Below the pieces are notes generated by a model that was not told the origin of the DNA, did no database searches, and saw only the letters and a list, made by a program, of their open reading frames with translations. The translations under genes were made by a program, and so were the position numbers. Below are positions 1-8,371 of a stretch of DNA of 64,000 nucleotides, piece after piece; within the stretch, counting starts at the first letter, position 1; every line of letters begins with the position of its first letter. Location: NCBI RefSeq assembly GCF_030433685.1, contig NZ_JAROCF010000001.1:3534001-3598000 (forward strand), given 5' to 3'. This DNA comes from Leifsonia williamsii (GTDB lineage: Bacteria > Actinomycetota > Actinomycetes > Actinomycetales > Microbacteriaceae).

Positions 1-805
1 CCGCCGCCGCCGTCACGACTCCTGCGATGATCATCGACAGCCGCTCGGAGCGGCGGAAGACCTCCCCGCCGCGGCGCGCGCGGACGATGCGCACCAGGAA
101 GACGATGCCGAGTGCGAGCGGGATGGCCAGCTCCCCCGGCTTGGTGAACGCCGCAGCGACACCGAACGGGATGATCGCGGCATAGCGCCTGGTGATCATC
201 GCGAGCAGCGCCGCGAACATCAGCAGGAAGAACAGGCTCTCGGCATACGCCAGCTGCAGCACGAACGACAGGGGCCCGAAGCAGAAGAACGCGGTCGCCC
301 ACAGCCCGCTCAGGCCCCCGGCCCTGACCGCGACCACGCGGTACAGCACCAGTGCGGCGCCCGCGCCCGCGAGCACGGCGAGCGTGACGGCGGCCACCGG
401 GAACGGGAGGCCCGTCACCGTCATCAGCGCGCGCACGAGCAGCGGGTAGAGCGGGAGGAACGCCCAGGGGTTCTGCTCGACGTTGCCCGCGCCGTCGGTC
501 GGCAGGTCGGCCGGATAGCCGACCTGCGCGATCCGGCTGTAGTACCAGCCGTCCCAGATACTCGAGAACCCGAAGAATCCGGGCGACGAGCGCTCGTCCG
601 CCGACTCCCAGCCCCCGATCGTCGAGGCCACGTAGAGCGAGAGCATCAGCATCGTCGTGAGCACGCGCGACGCCACGTAGACGCCCAGGATCGCGACCCA
701 CCACGGGACGTCGCGACCCAGCAGGCGCAGGTGCGATATCCCCGTCGCCGGAGGGGTGGGCAGGGTCGGCGCGCCGGGGGCCGCTCTCGTGGAACCAGCA
801 GTCAT
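1..805 (-). CDS. PIG-V-like mannosyltransferase membrane protein (3' end outside window)
   Basis: Partial gene: it starts with ATG at 805 and runs off the left edge after 268 codons with no stop. The product is a polytopic membrane protein. After a first membrane segment (about residues 36-62), a predicted extracytoplasmic loop carries the motif WDGWYYSRIAQVGYP (about 84-98) and then NPWAFLPLYPLLVR, a pattern typical of PIG-V/GPI-mannosyltransferase-2-like proteins and related GT-C polyprenyl-phosphate-mannose-dependent enzymes. Further hydrophobic segments follow. In actinobacteria such proteins are usually assigned to glycosylation of envelope lipids or proteins, but the acceptor cannot be told here. 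The adjacent gene is a sugar ABC permease on the same strand, 29 bases upstream, with no evident functional link. Confidence 0.75.
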   Translation of the reverse strand, partial: MTAGSTRAAPGAPTLPTPPATGISHLRLLGRDVPWWVAILGVYVASRVLTTMLMLSLYVASTIGGWESADERSSPGFFGFSSIWDGWYYSRIAQVGYPADLPTDGAGNVEQNPWAFLPLYPLLVRALMTVTGLPFPVAAVTLAVLAGAGAALVLYRVVAVRAGGLSGLWATAFFCFGPLSFVLQLAYAESLFFLLMFAALLAMITRRYAAIIPFGVAAAFTKPGELAIPLALGIVFLVRIVRARRGGEVFRRSERLSMIIAGVVTAAA

Positions 806-834
806 CTCGTCTGTGGATGGTACCCCGGCAGCCG

Positions 835-1734
835 CTACTTGACGCTCCCCGCCGTGAGACCTCCGACCAACCGCTTCTCGATCAGCATGAACAGCACGAC
901 CACCGGGATGACCGCGACGACCGACACGGCGAAGACGTACTGCCACGCCGCGTCGTACTGGCCCACGAACTTGGTCAGCGCCACCGAGAGCGGCTGGTTG
1001 GCATCCGTCGACAGGATCACCAGGCTGGCCGCGAACTCGTTCCAGGAGGCGACGAACGTGTAGATGATGGCCGTCACGATGCCGGGCCAGACCAGGGGTA
1101 GCTGCACGCGGAACAGCACCGCCCACTTGCCGGCGCCGTCGAGCTGGGCCGCCTCATCCACCTCCTTCGGAACGCCGGCGAAGAAGGTGTGCATGATCCA
1201 GACGGCGAACGCCAGGTTGAAGGCGGCGTTGATCAGGATCATGGCCAGCCAGGTGTCGTTGATGCCGAGGGCCACCATCTCCTTGAACAGGCCGGTGGCG
1301 AGCACGGTCGGCTGCAGCATCTGCGTGACCACGACGAGGAAGAGGAACACGCCGCGCCCCGGGAAGCGGAACCGGGCCGTGTAATACGCGGCCGGCACGC
1401 ACACCACGAGGACCAGCGCGGTCGCGCACACCGCGATCACGATGGTGGAGATGAGGTTCAGCGGCAGCGGCGTCTCGGGCGTCGACCACATCGTGAGGTA
1501 GTTCTCGGGGTGCCACTCGGTCGGCAGGTACGTGGGCGGCACGGCGAGGATGTTGTCGCGGCTCTTGAACGAGCCGATCAGCATGATCAGGTACGGCGCG
1601 ACGAACACCACGGCGATGACGAGGCCGGCGAGCATGCGGCCGGCGATGCGCCAGCTGAAGCCGGATTCGCGCGAACGGCGGCGCCTCGGTGCGGGCTGCA
1701 CCGGGGCGACGAGGGAAGGGGCCGGCGCGGTCAC
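835..1734 (-). CDS. Carbohydrate ABC transporter permease, MalG type
   Basis: Inner-membrane permease of a CUT1 sugar importer, 299 aa. The start is GTG at 1734, inside a GTGA overlap (1731-1734) with the stop of the upstream permease, so the two are translationally coupled. It has six predicted membrane segments and the cytoplasmic EAA loop (VDEAAQLDGAGKWAVLF, then VQLPL), which docks on the ATPase subunit. No ATPase gene is present in the operon, so a shared MsiK-like ATPase elsewhere is expected, as is usual in actinobacteria. The C-terminal GLTAGSVK ending is typical of MalG homologues. The substrate is inferred only from the neighbouring amino-sugar/ketose-phosphate genes. Confidence 0.93.
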   Translation of the reverse strand: MTAPAPSLVAPVQPAPRRRRSRESGFSWRIAGRMLAGLVIAVVFVAPYLIMLIGSFKSRDNILAVPPTYLPTEWHPENYLTMWSTPETPLPLNLISTIVIAVCATALVLVVCVPAAYYTARFRFPGRGVFLFLVVVTQMLQPTVLATGLFKEMVALGINDTWLAMILINAAFNLAFAVWIMHTFFAGVPKEVDEAAQLDGAGKWAVLFRVQLPLVWPGIVTAIIYTFVASWNEFAASLVILSTDANQPLSVALTKFVGQYDAAWQYVFAVSVVAVIPVVVLFMLIEKRLVGGLTAGSVK

Positions 1735-2687
1735 GAGACCTCCTTCATCGGCTTGACGATCCAGAGGTAGAGCGCGACGACCACCAGCACGATCAGGAAG
1801 TTGATCACGCTGAGCGCGCTGGAGAGATCGATGCGCTGCTCGTTCTGCAGCAGCTTGAAGACGTACGTCGTCGTCGTGTCGGCCTTGTAGCCCGGGATCG
1901 AGCCCGTCATCAGCTTGAGGATCGGGAGCGAGTTGAAGACGTTGATGATGTTGATCAGGCTGGCCAGCGCGATGGCGGGTCGCAGGTTCGGCAGCGTCAC
2001 GCTGAAGTACGCGCGGGCCGCACCGGCGCCGTCGACGCGGGCGGCCTCCATCATGTCGCTCGGGATGCCGGCGAGACCGGCCAGCAGGGTGTACGTCGTG
2101 AACGGCAGCGAGACGAAGACCGCGATCCCGATCGAGGACAGGAAGGCGGGCACCGGCTCCTTGGTGAAGCCGAAGGGCTCCGCGATCAGGTGGATGTCGA
2201 CCAGGAACCGGTTGATGATGCCGTAGAACGGGTCGAGGCCGTACACGAACACCGTGGTCGTCATGACGACGCTCGCGGCCCACGGGATGAGGATCGCCAT
2301 GCGCACCCAGCGCCGGCCGGGGAAGGTCTTGTCGAGGAACTGCGCGAGCGCCAGCGAGATGACCACGGTGATCACGACGACGGAGACCACCCAGATCAGC
2401 GAGTTGAGCAGGATGCCGGGGAGCTCCGGGCGGGACAGGACCGTGATGTAGTTCTGCAGCCCGACCGACCCGTGGTCGACGCCGGCGACGGAGATGCGCC
2501 GGGTCGAGTTGTAGATCATGTAGCCGGCCGGGAACAGCACGATGCCGAAGATCAGCAGGAGGGCGGGCAGCGTCCACGGGACGGCGTGCCAGAGGTCGGC
2601 GGCGCCGCCCGTGCGGCGGGTGGGAGCCCCGCGACGGGGACGGCCGGCGGCCGTCCCCGTCCGGGTCGGTTCGAGAGTGCGGCTCAT
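1731..2687 (-). CDS. Carbohydrate ABC transporter permease, MalF type
   Basis: Partner permease of the CUT1 importer, 318 aa. It has an Arg/Pro-rich cytoplasmic N-terminus (residues 1-30), six predicted membrane segments and an EAA loop (MMEAARVDGAGAARAYFSV, then TLPNLRP). It begins ten bases after the binding-protein gene and overlaps the next permease by four bases, so SBP-MalF-MalG forms one operon on the minus strand. The operon's promoter region is the 3943-4104 stretch, which contains repeated motifs that look like a DeoR-type operator. The transported sugar is unknown; the context favours an amino sugar or a galactose/tagatose-type sugar. Confidence 0.93.
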   Translation of the reverse strand: MSRTLEPTRTGTAAGRPRRGAPTRRTGGAADLWHAVPWTLPALLLIFGIVLFPAGYMIYNSTRRISVAGVDHGSVGLQNYITVLSRPELPGILLNSLIWVVSVVVITVVISLALAQFLDKTFPGRRWVRMAILIPWAASVVMTTTVFVYGLDPFYGIINRFLVDIHLIAEPFGFTKEPVPAFLSSIGIAVFVSLPFTTYTLLAGLAGIPSDMMEAARVDGAGAARAYFSVTLPNLRPAIALASLINIINVFNSLPILKLMTGSIPGYKADTTTTYVFKLLQNEQRIDLSSALSVINFLIVLVVVALYLWIVKPMKEVS

Positions 2688-2697
2688 GCGGCGGCTG

Positions 2698-3942
2698 CTA
2701 CTGGCCGTCGGCCTTCGCCTGGATGGACTTCAGCAGCTCCTCCGGCTTGGCGCCCTGCCCGAGCTGACCGATCTGGCTCTGGATGGCGCCCTGCGCTGCC
2801 GACCAGTTCGGGTTCGTCGACGGGTAGAACTTGGCGTTCGGCAGCAGGTCGAGGAACGGCTTGATGGTCTCGTCCGAGCCCATCGCGTCGGCCCCGGACT
2901 TGGTGGTGGGGAGGAAGCCCTCTGCCGTGACCCACTTGGTGTAGACGTCCTTCGAGTAGAAGTAGTCGAGGAACTTCTTGATCGCGTCGGTCTTGTCGGT
3001 CTTGTTCTTGAAGGCCATCAGGTGGTCGGCGACACCCAGGGTGAACGCGGAGCCGTCCTTGGTGGGGATGGGCGCGATCCCGTACTGGAGGCTCGGGTTC
3101 TTGTCCTTGAGCTGTCCGACCGTCGGCGGCAGGCCGACCTGCATGCCCAGCTGGCCCTGGATGAAGACGTTCATGAGTGGCGTGCGGTTGGTCGAGCCCG
3201 GGTTCGCCTGCGTGAAGCCCTGGTCGATGATCTTCTGCATCTCGGTCGCGCCGGTGACGTTCTCGGGGCTGTCGATCGTCAGCTTCTTCTCGTCGCCGTA
3301 GCCGCCGCCCGCGCCGTAGAACCAGATCGCGGTCTCGGCCTGGGCCTCCTCGCTCCCGAGCGGCATGCCGTACGGCGTCACGCCGGCGGCCTTCAACTTG
3401 GCGGCGTCGGCCTCGAAGTCGGCCCACGTCTTCGGCGGCTCGGAGATGCCGGCCTTCGAGAACGAGTCCTTGTTGTAGAAGAGCGCCCGGGCGGAGGCGA
3501 TGAAGGGGAGGCCGTACTGGGTGCCGTCGATGCTGGCGTTCTTCTTGAAGGCGTCCTGGAAGTCGTCGAGCGTCGCGCTCGAGACGATGTCCTTCGCCGG
3601 GTAGAGCAGGTCATCGGCGGCGAAGCCGGCGAACGCGTCGATGTTCAGGATGTCGGGCTGCTTGCCCGCCTGGATCCGCGTCTTGATCACGTTGTTGATG
3701 TCGGTCCAGGACTCGACGTCGAGGTTGACCTTCGTGCCGCTGTTCTTCGCCTCGAAGTCCTTGATGATCTGCTCCCACTCCGCCTTGGTGTTGTCGGAGT
3801 AGCTGGCGACCATGAGGTCGAGGGTCTGCGCACCGCCGGACGAGCCGCCGGAGCTCCCGCCGCCGAAGCCGCAGGAGGCGAGCGTCATGGTGGCGACGGC
3901 CGCGGTCGCGACCGCCGCTCCCCACCGCAGGGACTTCTTCAT
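2698..3942 (-). CDS. Sugar ABC transporter substrate-binding lipoprotein
   Basis: Extracytoplasmic solute-binding protein of family 1 (MalE/UgpB type), 414 aa. The N-terminus is a lipoprotein signal: two lysines, a hydrophobic stretch and the lipobox LASC with Cys24 as the lipidation site, followed by a Gly/Ser-rich linker. The remainder has the family's typical features (IIKDFEAKNSGTKVNL near the N-terminus, LFYNKDSF in the middle). It is the first gene of the importer operon, followed by both permeases. The start ATG at 3942 is chosen because it directly precedes the signal peptide. Ligand specificity cannot be read from the sequence. Confidence 0.94.
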   Translation of the reverse strand: MKKSLRWGAAVATAAVATMTLASCGFGGGSSGGSSGGAQTLDLMVASYSDNTKAEWEQIIKDFEAKNSGTKVNLDVESWTDINNVIKTRIQAGKQPDILNIDAFAGFAADDLLYPAKDIVSSATLDDFQDAFKKNASIDGTQYGLPFIASARALFYNKDSFSKAGISEPPKTWADFEADAAKLKAAGVTPYGMPLGSEEAQAETAIWFYGAGGGYGDEKKLTIDSPENVTGATEMQKIIDQGFTQANPGSTNRTPLMNVFIQGQLGMQVGLPPTVGQLKDKNPSLQYGIAPIPTKDGSAFTLGVADHLMAFKNKTDKTDAIKKFLDYFYSKDVYTKWVTAEGFLPTTKSGADAMGSDETIKPFLDLLPNAKFYPSTNPNWSAAQGAIQSQIGQLGQGAKPEELLKSIQAKADGQ

Positions 3943-4009
3943 CGACTTTCCTCACTCTCGGATGGCGCAATCGTCGTCGGAAGAGGCCTGCGCGACGGTG
4001 CGTCAGTCT

Positions 4010-4075
4010 GTGATGTTTCGTGATTGTTTCGCGTTCCTACAATCACTTGCACTCATTGGATGGTCGAAATCATTG
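4010..4075. promoter_or_regulatory. Putative DeoR-type operator region upstream of the sugar importer
   Basis: Two adjacent near-identical direct repeats, GTGATGTTTC (4010-4019) and GTGATTGTTTC (4020-4030), place TTTCG cores 11 bases apart. GTGATTG at 4020-4026 also forms an inverted repeat with CAATCAC at 4040-4046. The octamer AATCATTG at 4068-4075 recurs upstream of the divergent ROK kinase gene (4732-4739). Head-to-tail TTTC-containing repeats are known for operators of DeoR-family sugar regulators such as AgaR. Assigning these repeats to the DeoR regulator encoded at 7570 is an inference from proximity. Confidence 0.5.
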
Positions 4076-4104
4076 CGCGCTGCGGCTTCGCGCGTCAAGC
4101 ATCG

Positions 4105-4154
4105 AAAAAAGAGCGCCCGGCGGCCCTGTCCTGCTGTGACGGGTCGCCGGGCGC
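4105..4154 (-). terminator. Rho-independent terminator of the small lipoprotein gene
   Basis: A perfect 10-base inverted repeat, GCGCCCGGCG (4113-4122) and CGCCGGGCGC (4145-4154), is followed on the minus strand by a run of six T (4105-4110 as A on the plus strand). It lies just past the stop of the gene ending at 4163. It separates that gene from the importer promoter region and is one of few terminators here with a real T tract. Confidence 0.8.
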
Positions 4155-4162
4155 CGATGATG

Positions 4163-4603
4163 CTACTTGGAGGGGGTGCGCTCCACGCGCAGGACGCAGC
4201 GGCCGTTCTCGGCGCCGGAGTCCGAGGTGCCGCTCCACGACTTCTTCGCCTTCGGCTCGACGTCGTCGACGTTCACCTGGGCGATCCCGAGCGTGGCGTC
4301 GCCCGCCAGGACCGAGACGTAGATGCGGTACGACTGCTTCGTCTTCTCGGGATTGGTGACGGTGCCGGAGAACGACGCCGGCGACTTGGACGCATCGCAC
4401 TTCTCGATGGTGACGTCCTTGGCGGCGCCGACATAGCCCTTGGCGGTGCCGGGCGCGGTCGTGACCTTGGACGACGTCGATCCGCTCTTCGCGTCTGCGC
4501 TCGGCGCGGTGCACGCGGTGAGGGCGGTCAGCGCGATGCCGGCCGCGGCGACGGTGGTGAGCAGACGGCGCCGGAGAGTCGGGCGCGCGGATGCGAGAGT
4601 CAT
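4163..4603 (-). CDS. Small lipoprotein with an FxLYD-like domain
   Basis: Predicted secreted lipoprotein of 146 aa: an Arg-rich N-terminus, a hydrophobic core and the lipobox LTAC with Cys31, then a Ser/Thr/Lys linker. The mature part (about 55-146) is a single small beta-rich domain (SGTVTNPEKTKQSYRIYVSV) resembling FxLYD-type domains, with one cysteine near each end (CDASK, RCVLRVE) that could form a disulfide. The start ATG at 4603 follows GGAGCATC, a good ribosome binding site. It lies between the sugar importer and the kinase cluster and is probably transcribed alone. No specific function is recognised. Confidence 0.75.
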   Translation of the reverse strand: MTLASARPTLRRRLLTTVAAAGIALTALTACTAPSADAKSGSTSSKVTTAPGTAKGYVGAAKDVTIEKCDASKSPASFSGTVTNPEKTKQSYRIYVSVLAGDATLGIAQVNVDDVEPKAKKSWSGTSDSGAENGRCVLRVERTPSK

Positions 4604-4731
4604 GATGCTCCTAGAGTGATGGGTCTGGTATTCCTGATACTAAACCTGACACCTGAGAATCGCACCATAAAGACTGAGCATCGGTGCATACGCTCGAAGC
4701 TGATCACTGGACAGCGCATTCGATCATCCGC

Positions 4732-4739
4732 AATCATTG
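4732..4739. promoter_or_regulatory. AATCATTG motif shared with the importer promoter
   Basis: This octamer sits six bases before the GTG start of the ROK kinase gene. An identical copy lies at 4068-4075 upstream of the divergently oriented importer operon. A shared motif at both ends of a sugar locus could mean control by one regulator. An 8-base match alone is weak, and the longer direct repeats seen at 4010-4030 are absent here. Confidence 0.3.
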
Positions 4740-4744
4740 AGTCC

Positions 4745-5716
4745 GTGGCGACTCCTCCCTCCCCCGCCCCCGAGCCGCTCGGCCCCGGCGAGCCGGTGCT
4801 CGCCGTCGACGTCGGCGGCACGGACATGAAGGCCGCGCTGGTCGACGCCTCCGGCCGGCTGGTCGAGGTGCTGCGCCGCCCGACCCCGCTCGACGGCGAC
4901 CGGACGGGAGAGGCGGTCGTGGAGGCCGTCGCGCGTCTCGCGGACGGGTTCCGGGACCGCCATCCCGACGTCACGCCCGCCGCCGCCGGACTGCTCGTCC
5001 CCGGCCATGTCGACGACGACGCCGGCGTCGGCGTCTTCGCGGAGAACCTGGGCTGGCGCGACTTCCCCTTCCGGGACCGGGCAGAAGCGGCCCTCCACCT
5101 GCCGGTGTCCTTCAGCCACGACGTGCGGGGAGCAGGGGAGGCGGAGCACCGGCTGGGTGCAGCAGCCCCGTACCGCGACGTGGTCGTCATGGCCATCGGC
5201 ACCGGGATCGCGGGTGCGGTGTTCATCGACGGCAGGCTCTACACCGGCGGCGGCATGGCGGGCGAGATGGGCCACTCCCGGGTGGCCGACGGCCCGCGTT
5301 GCGCCTGCGGCGGCATCGGCTGCCTGGAGGCGGTGGCCTCGGCGGCGGCGATCGCCCGCCGGTACAACGCCCGCACGGGCGCGTCGCTGCCCGGCGCCCG
5401 TGAGGTGCTGGAGCGCGCGGAGGCCGGCGACCCGGACGCCCGCGCGGTCTGGGACAGCGCCCTCGACGCGCTCGCGCTCGATCTCTCCCACACCGTGGCG
5501 CTCCTCGCACCGGAGGCCATCGTGATCGGCGGCGGACTGGCGCAGGCGGGCCCCGCGCTGTTCGAGCCGCTGCGCGAGCGGCTGGACGGCATCCTCACCT
5601 TCCACCGTCGTCCTGCGCTCCTGCCGGCGAGCATCGGCGAGAACGCCGGGCTGATCGGCGCCGCGCTGCGCGCCCGCGATCTGCTGGGCGCGCCCGCGGT
5701 GCAGGCGGCATCGTGA
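4745..5716 (+). CDS. ROK family sugar kinase
   Basis: Cytoplasmic ATP-dependent hexose or amino-sugar kinase of the ROK family, 323 aa from the GTG at 4745, chosen because the ATP-binding motif LAVDVGGTDMKAALVD then lies at residues 19-34 as expected. The zinc site that marks ROK kinases is complete: GHSRVADGPRCACGGIGC, followed by LE. The region around the catalytic aspartate reads FSHDVRGAGEAE. It is followed after 13 bases by a PfkB kinase, then an aldolase, a DeoR regulator and a NagA-like deacetylase. A first phosphorylation step on an imported sugar such as N-acetylgalactosamine is inferred from this order; glucose or N-acetylglucosamine are alternatives. Confidence 0.85.
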   Translation: MATPPSPAPEPLGPGEPVLAVDVGGTDMKAALVDASGRLVEVLRRPTPLDGDRTGEAVVEAVARLADGFRDRHPDVTPAAAGLLVPGHVDDDAGVGVFAENLGWRDFPFRDRAEAALHLPVSFSHDVRGAGEAEHRLGAAAPYRDVVVMAIGTGIAGAVFIDGRLYTGGGMAGEMGHSRVADGPRCACGGIGCLEAVASAAAIARRYNARTGASLPGAREVLERAEAGDPDARAVWDSALDALALDLSHTVALLAPEAIVIGGGLAQAGPALFEPLRERLDGILTFHRRPALLPASIGENAGLIGAALRARDLLGAPAVQAAS

Positions 5717-5729
5717 GGGGGACCGCCGC

Positions 5730-6641
5730 GTGATCCTCACCGTGACGCCGAATCCGGCGATCGACCTGACCTACCGCGTCTCCGCGCTGGAGACCGGGGA
5801 GACCCATCGCGTCGCACCCCCGGCCGTCCGCGCCGGCGGCAAGGGGCTGAACGTCGCGCGCGTGCTGCAGCAGACCGGCGCGGCCTCCTTCGTGCTCACC
5901 ACCGCGGGAGGCGCCTCCGGTGTCCGGCTGGCCGATGACCTCGAAACGAGCGGGGTCCCGAACGAGCTCGTGACGGTGCAGGCGCCGACCCGCTCCAGCA
6001 TCGCCATCGTGGACGAGCGGGGCGGGGAGACCACCGTCCTCAACGAGACCGGCGGCGCGCTCTCCGCCGCCGAGTGGACGGCCCTGAACGATGCGGCCGC
6101 ACGCCTCGCACTCCCGGCGACCTGCGTGGTCGGTTCGGGCAGCCTCCCGCCCGACACCCCTGATGCGTTCTACGCCGGGCTGGTCGCCATCGCCTCCGAG
6201 CGCGGGCTGCCGAGCGTGATGGACGCCACGGGCCCGGCGCTGCTGCTGGCGGCGGAGGCCCGACCGACCGTGCTGAAGCCCAATCGGCGCGAGCTCGCCG
6301 AGACGACCGGCGAGGCGGACCCGGTGACGGGCGCCTCCGTGCTCCTCAACGCGGGCGCCGCCCTCGTGCTCGTCAGCCTGGGCGCGGACGGGATGCTCGC
6401 CGTGCGCCGCGGCGCCGATGTGCTGCATGCCCGGCTGGACCGACGCCTCACCGGCAACGCCACCGGCGCGGGCGACGCGGCTGTGGCGGCGGTGGCGTCC
6501 TGCCTCGCCGACGGCACGGACGATCCGGCGGTGCTGCTGTGCCGAGCCGTCGCCTGGTCGGCGGCGGCCGTCGTCGCTCCACTCGCCGGCGAACTCGACC
6601 CCGCCTACGCCGCCTACGAGGAGCGCGTCGTCCTCGACTGA
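5730..6641 (+). CDS. PfkB family kinase, 1-phosphofructokinase / tagatose-6-phosphate kinase type
   Basis: Phosphosugar kinase, 303 aa, GTG start. The N-terminus MILTVTPNPAIDLTYRV and the AGGKGLNVARVL motif (about residues 31-42) are diagnostic of the FruK/LacC/AgaZ-like branch of PfkB kinases. The C-terminal NATGAGDA motif (about 243-250) supplies the anion hole and catalytic aspartate. In family members the enzyme phosphorylates C-1 of fructose-1-phosphate or C-1 of tagatose-6-phosphate analogues. The aldolase gene follows after 59 bases, so the product is probably a ketohexose 1,6-bisphosphate cleaved next door. Tagatose-6-phosphate is favoured by the DeoR/NagA context, but fructose-1-phosphate cannot be excluded. 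Confidence 0.85.
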   Translation: MILTVTPNPAIDLTYRVSALETGETHRVAPPAVRAGGKGLNVARVLQQTGAASFVLTTAGGASGVRLADDLETSGVPNELVTVQAPTRSSIAIVDERGGETTVLNETGGALSAAEWTALNDAAARLALPATCVVGSGSLPPDTPDAFYAGLVAIASERGLPSVMDATGPALLLAAEARPTVLKPNRRELAETTGEADPVTGASVLLNAGAALVLVSLGADGMLAVRRGADVLHARLDRRLTGNATGAGDAAVAAVASCLADGTDDPAVLLCRAVAWSAAAVVAPLAGELDPAYAAYEERVVLD

Positions 6642-6700
6642 CCGCCCGCCCATTTGAGACCGCCACCCGAGACCGCCACCGACACCGCCACGGAGGACCG

Positions 6701-7573
6701 ATGCCCCTCGTCCCGACCCTCGAGCTGCTGCACACGGCCGCCGCGCGGCGCACCGGCCTGGCGGCCTTCAACGTGATCCTGCTCGAGACGGCGGAAGCCC
6801 TGGTCGGCGCCGCCGAGCGCACGGGCCGGCCTGTGGTGCTGCAGATCTCGCAGAACTGCGTGCGGTACCACGGCGGACTCGACCCGATCGGTCGCGCGAC
6901 GCTGGCGCTCGCGAACGACTCCCCCGCGCACGTCGCCGTCCACCTCGACCACGCAGAGGACCCCGAGCTGGCGCTGCACGCGGTCGACCTGGGGTTCGGT
7001 TCGGTGATGTACGACGGCTCCCGGCTCGGGTATGAGGAGAACGTGGAGGCCACGGTTCGCGTCGTCGAGTACGCCCACGCCCGCGAGGTGGCCGTCGAGG
7101 CCGAGCTCGGCGAGATCGGCGGGAAGGACGGCGCTCACGCGCCGGGCGTCCGCACCGACCCGGAGGAGGCGCGCCGGTTCGTCACCGAGACGGGCGTCGA
7201 CGCCCTGGCGGTGGCGGTCGGCAGCTCGCACGCGATGACCGAGCGCACGGCTGAGCTGGATCTGTCGCTGGTGGAGCTGCTGCGCCGCGAGGTGCCCGTC
7301 CCCCTCGTGCTGCACGGGTCGAGCGGGGTCGCCGATGGGACGATCGAGGCGGCGGTGCGCTCCGGCATCACCAAGGTCAACGTCTCCACCCACCTCAACC
7401 GGTTCTTCACGGACGCCGTCCGCTCGCACCTGGCGGCCCATCCGGACACCGTGGACCCACGCGCGTACGTGCGGGAGGCGCGGGCCGCGGCCACCGGCGA
7501 GGCGGCGCGCCTGATGACGTTGTTCGATGTGGCCGCCCGCGCGGCGGGCGGAACGGAGACCGCACAGCGATGA
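6701..7573 (+). CDS. Class II ketose-bisphosphate aldolase (tagatose/fructose-bisphosphate aldolase type)
   Basis: Zinc-dependent aldolase of the GatY/KbaY/FbaA superfamily, 290 aa from ATG 6701. Zinc and substrate motifs are visible: AFNV near the N-terminus, HLDHAED (about 82-88) with the first zinc histidines, AELGEIGGKDG, LHGSSGVAD and VNVSTHLNRFF near the C-terminus. It would cleave a ketohexose 1,6-bisphosphate to dihydroxyacetone phosphate and glyceraldehyde-3-phosphate. The gene overlaps the start of the DeoR regulator by four bases (ATGA). Length and motifs match the tagatose-bisphosphate aldolase branch, but the epimer preference cannot be settled from sequence alone. Confidence 0.87.
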   Translation: MPLVPTLELLHTAAARRTGLAAFNVILLETAEALVGAAERTGRPVVLQISQNCVRYHGGLDPIGRATLALANDSPAHVAVHLDHAEDPELALHAVDLGFGSVMYDGSRLGYEENVEATVRVVEYAHAREVAVEAELGEIGGKDGAHAPGVRTDPEEARRFVTETGVDALAVAVGSSHAMTERTAELDLSLVELLRREVPVPLVLHGSSGVADGTIEAAVRSGITKVNVSTHLNRFFTDAVRSHLAAHPDTVDPRAYVREARAAATGEAARLMTLFDVAARAAGGTETAQR

Positions 7574-8355
7574 ACAGAGCGGAGCGCCTCAACGCCGTGC
7601 TCGACCTGCTGGCCGAGTCCGGTCAGATCGAGGTGGACGACATCGTGGCGAAGCTCGACGTCTCGGCCGCGACCGCGCGGCGCGACCTCGACGCCCTCGC
7701 CTCCCAGCAGCTGCTGACCCGCACCCGCGGTGGCGCGGTGGGCCAGTCCGTCGCCTACGACCTCCCCATCCGGTACAAGCGCGAGCAGCACGCGCCCGAG
7801 AAGCTGCGGATCGCGCAGGCGGCGAGCGCGCTCGTTCCGCGCGGCTCGGTCGTCGGGCTGGCCGGCGGCACGACGAGCACCGCCGTCGCCACGGTGCTGG
7901 GGGCGCGGCCGGATCTCATGGAGCCGTCGCCGCATCCCACCCTCACGGTCGTCACCAACGCCATCAACATCGCGGCGCAGCTGGTGATGCGGCCGCAGAT
8001 CAAGACGGTGATGACGGGCGGCGTCGTGCACGCGCGGTCGTACGAGCTCGTCGGGCCGTACAGCGACGTCGTGCTCGAGAAGGTCACGCTCGACATCGCG
8101 TTCATCGGCGTGAACGGCATCGACCCTGTCGTCGGTGCGACGGTGCATGACGAGGGAGAGGCGAGCGTGAACGCGCTGATGGCACGCCGCGCGACCCGCG
8201 CCGTCGTGGTGGCGGACTCGAGCAAGATCGGCCGCAAGGCGTTCGCGACGCTCGGCGGCCCGAAGGTGCTGACGACCCTGATCACGGACGACGGCATCAG
8301 CCCCGAGCAGCGGGCCGCCTTCGTGGAGCAGGGCTTCGAGGTGATCGTCGCGTGA
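7570..8355 (+). CDS. DeoR family transcriptional regulator
   Basis: Repressor-type regulator of 261 aa. The N-terminal winged helix-turn-helix (about residues 1-57) has the DeoR pattern IEVDDIVAKLDVSAATARRD followed by a basic RTRGGAV wing. The C-terminal phosphosugar sensor domain shows VVGLAGGTTSTAVATVL and VVTNAINIAAQL. DeoR regulators of sugar loci usually respond to a phosphorylated pathway intermediate. The gene is inside the kinase/aldolase operon (four-base overlap with the aldolase), so autoregulation is likely. TTTCG direct repeats before the divergent importer (4010-4030) are candidate targets. It resembles AgaR/GatR/LacR in context. Confidence 0.9.
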   Translation: MNRAERLNAVLDLLAESGQIEVDDIVAKLDVSAATARRDLDALASQQLLTRTRGGAVGQSVAYDLPIRYKREQHAPEKLRIAQAASALVPRGSVVGLAGGTTSTAVATVLGARPDLMEPSPHPTLTVVTNAINIAAQLVMRPQIKTVMTGGVVHARSYELVGPYSDVVLEKVTLDIAFIGVNGIDPVVGATVHDEGEASVNALMARRATRAVVVADSSKIGRKAFATLGGPKVLTTLITDDGISPEQRAAFVEQGFEVIVA

Positions 8356-8371
8356 TGGGAGGATCGATCCG

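Noticed and set aside
835..2577. A 580-codon minus-strand frame joining the MalG-type permease to 280 upstream codons
   Set aside because: The upstream part is the shadow of the MalF-type permease in another frame (Arg/Pro/Gly/His-rich, no membrane pattern); the GTG at 1734 with its four-base overlap is the natural start.
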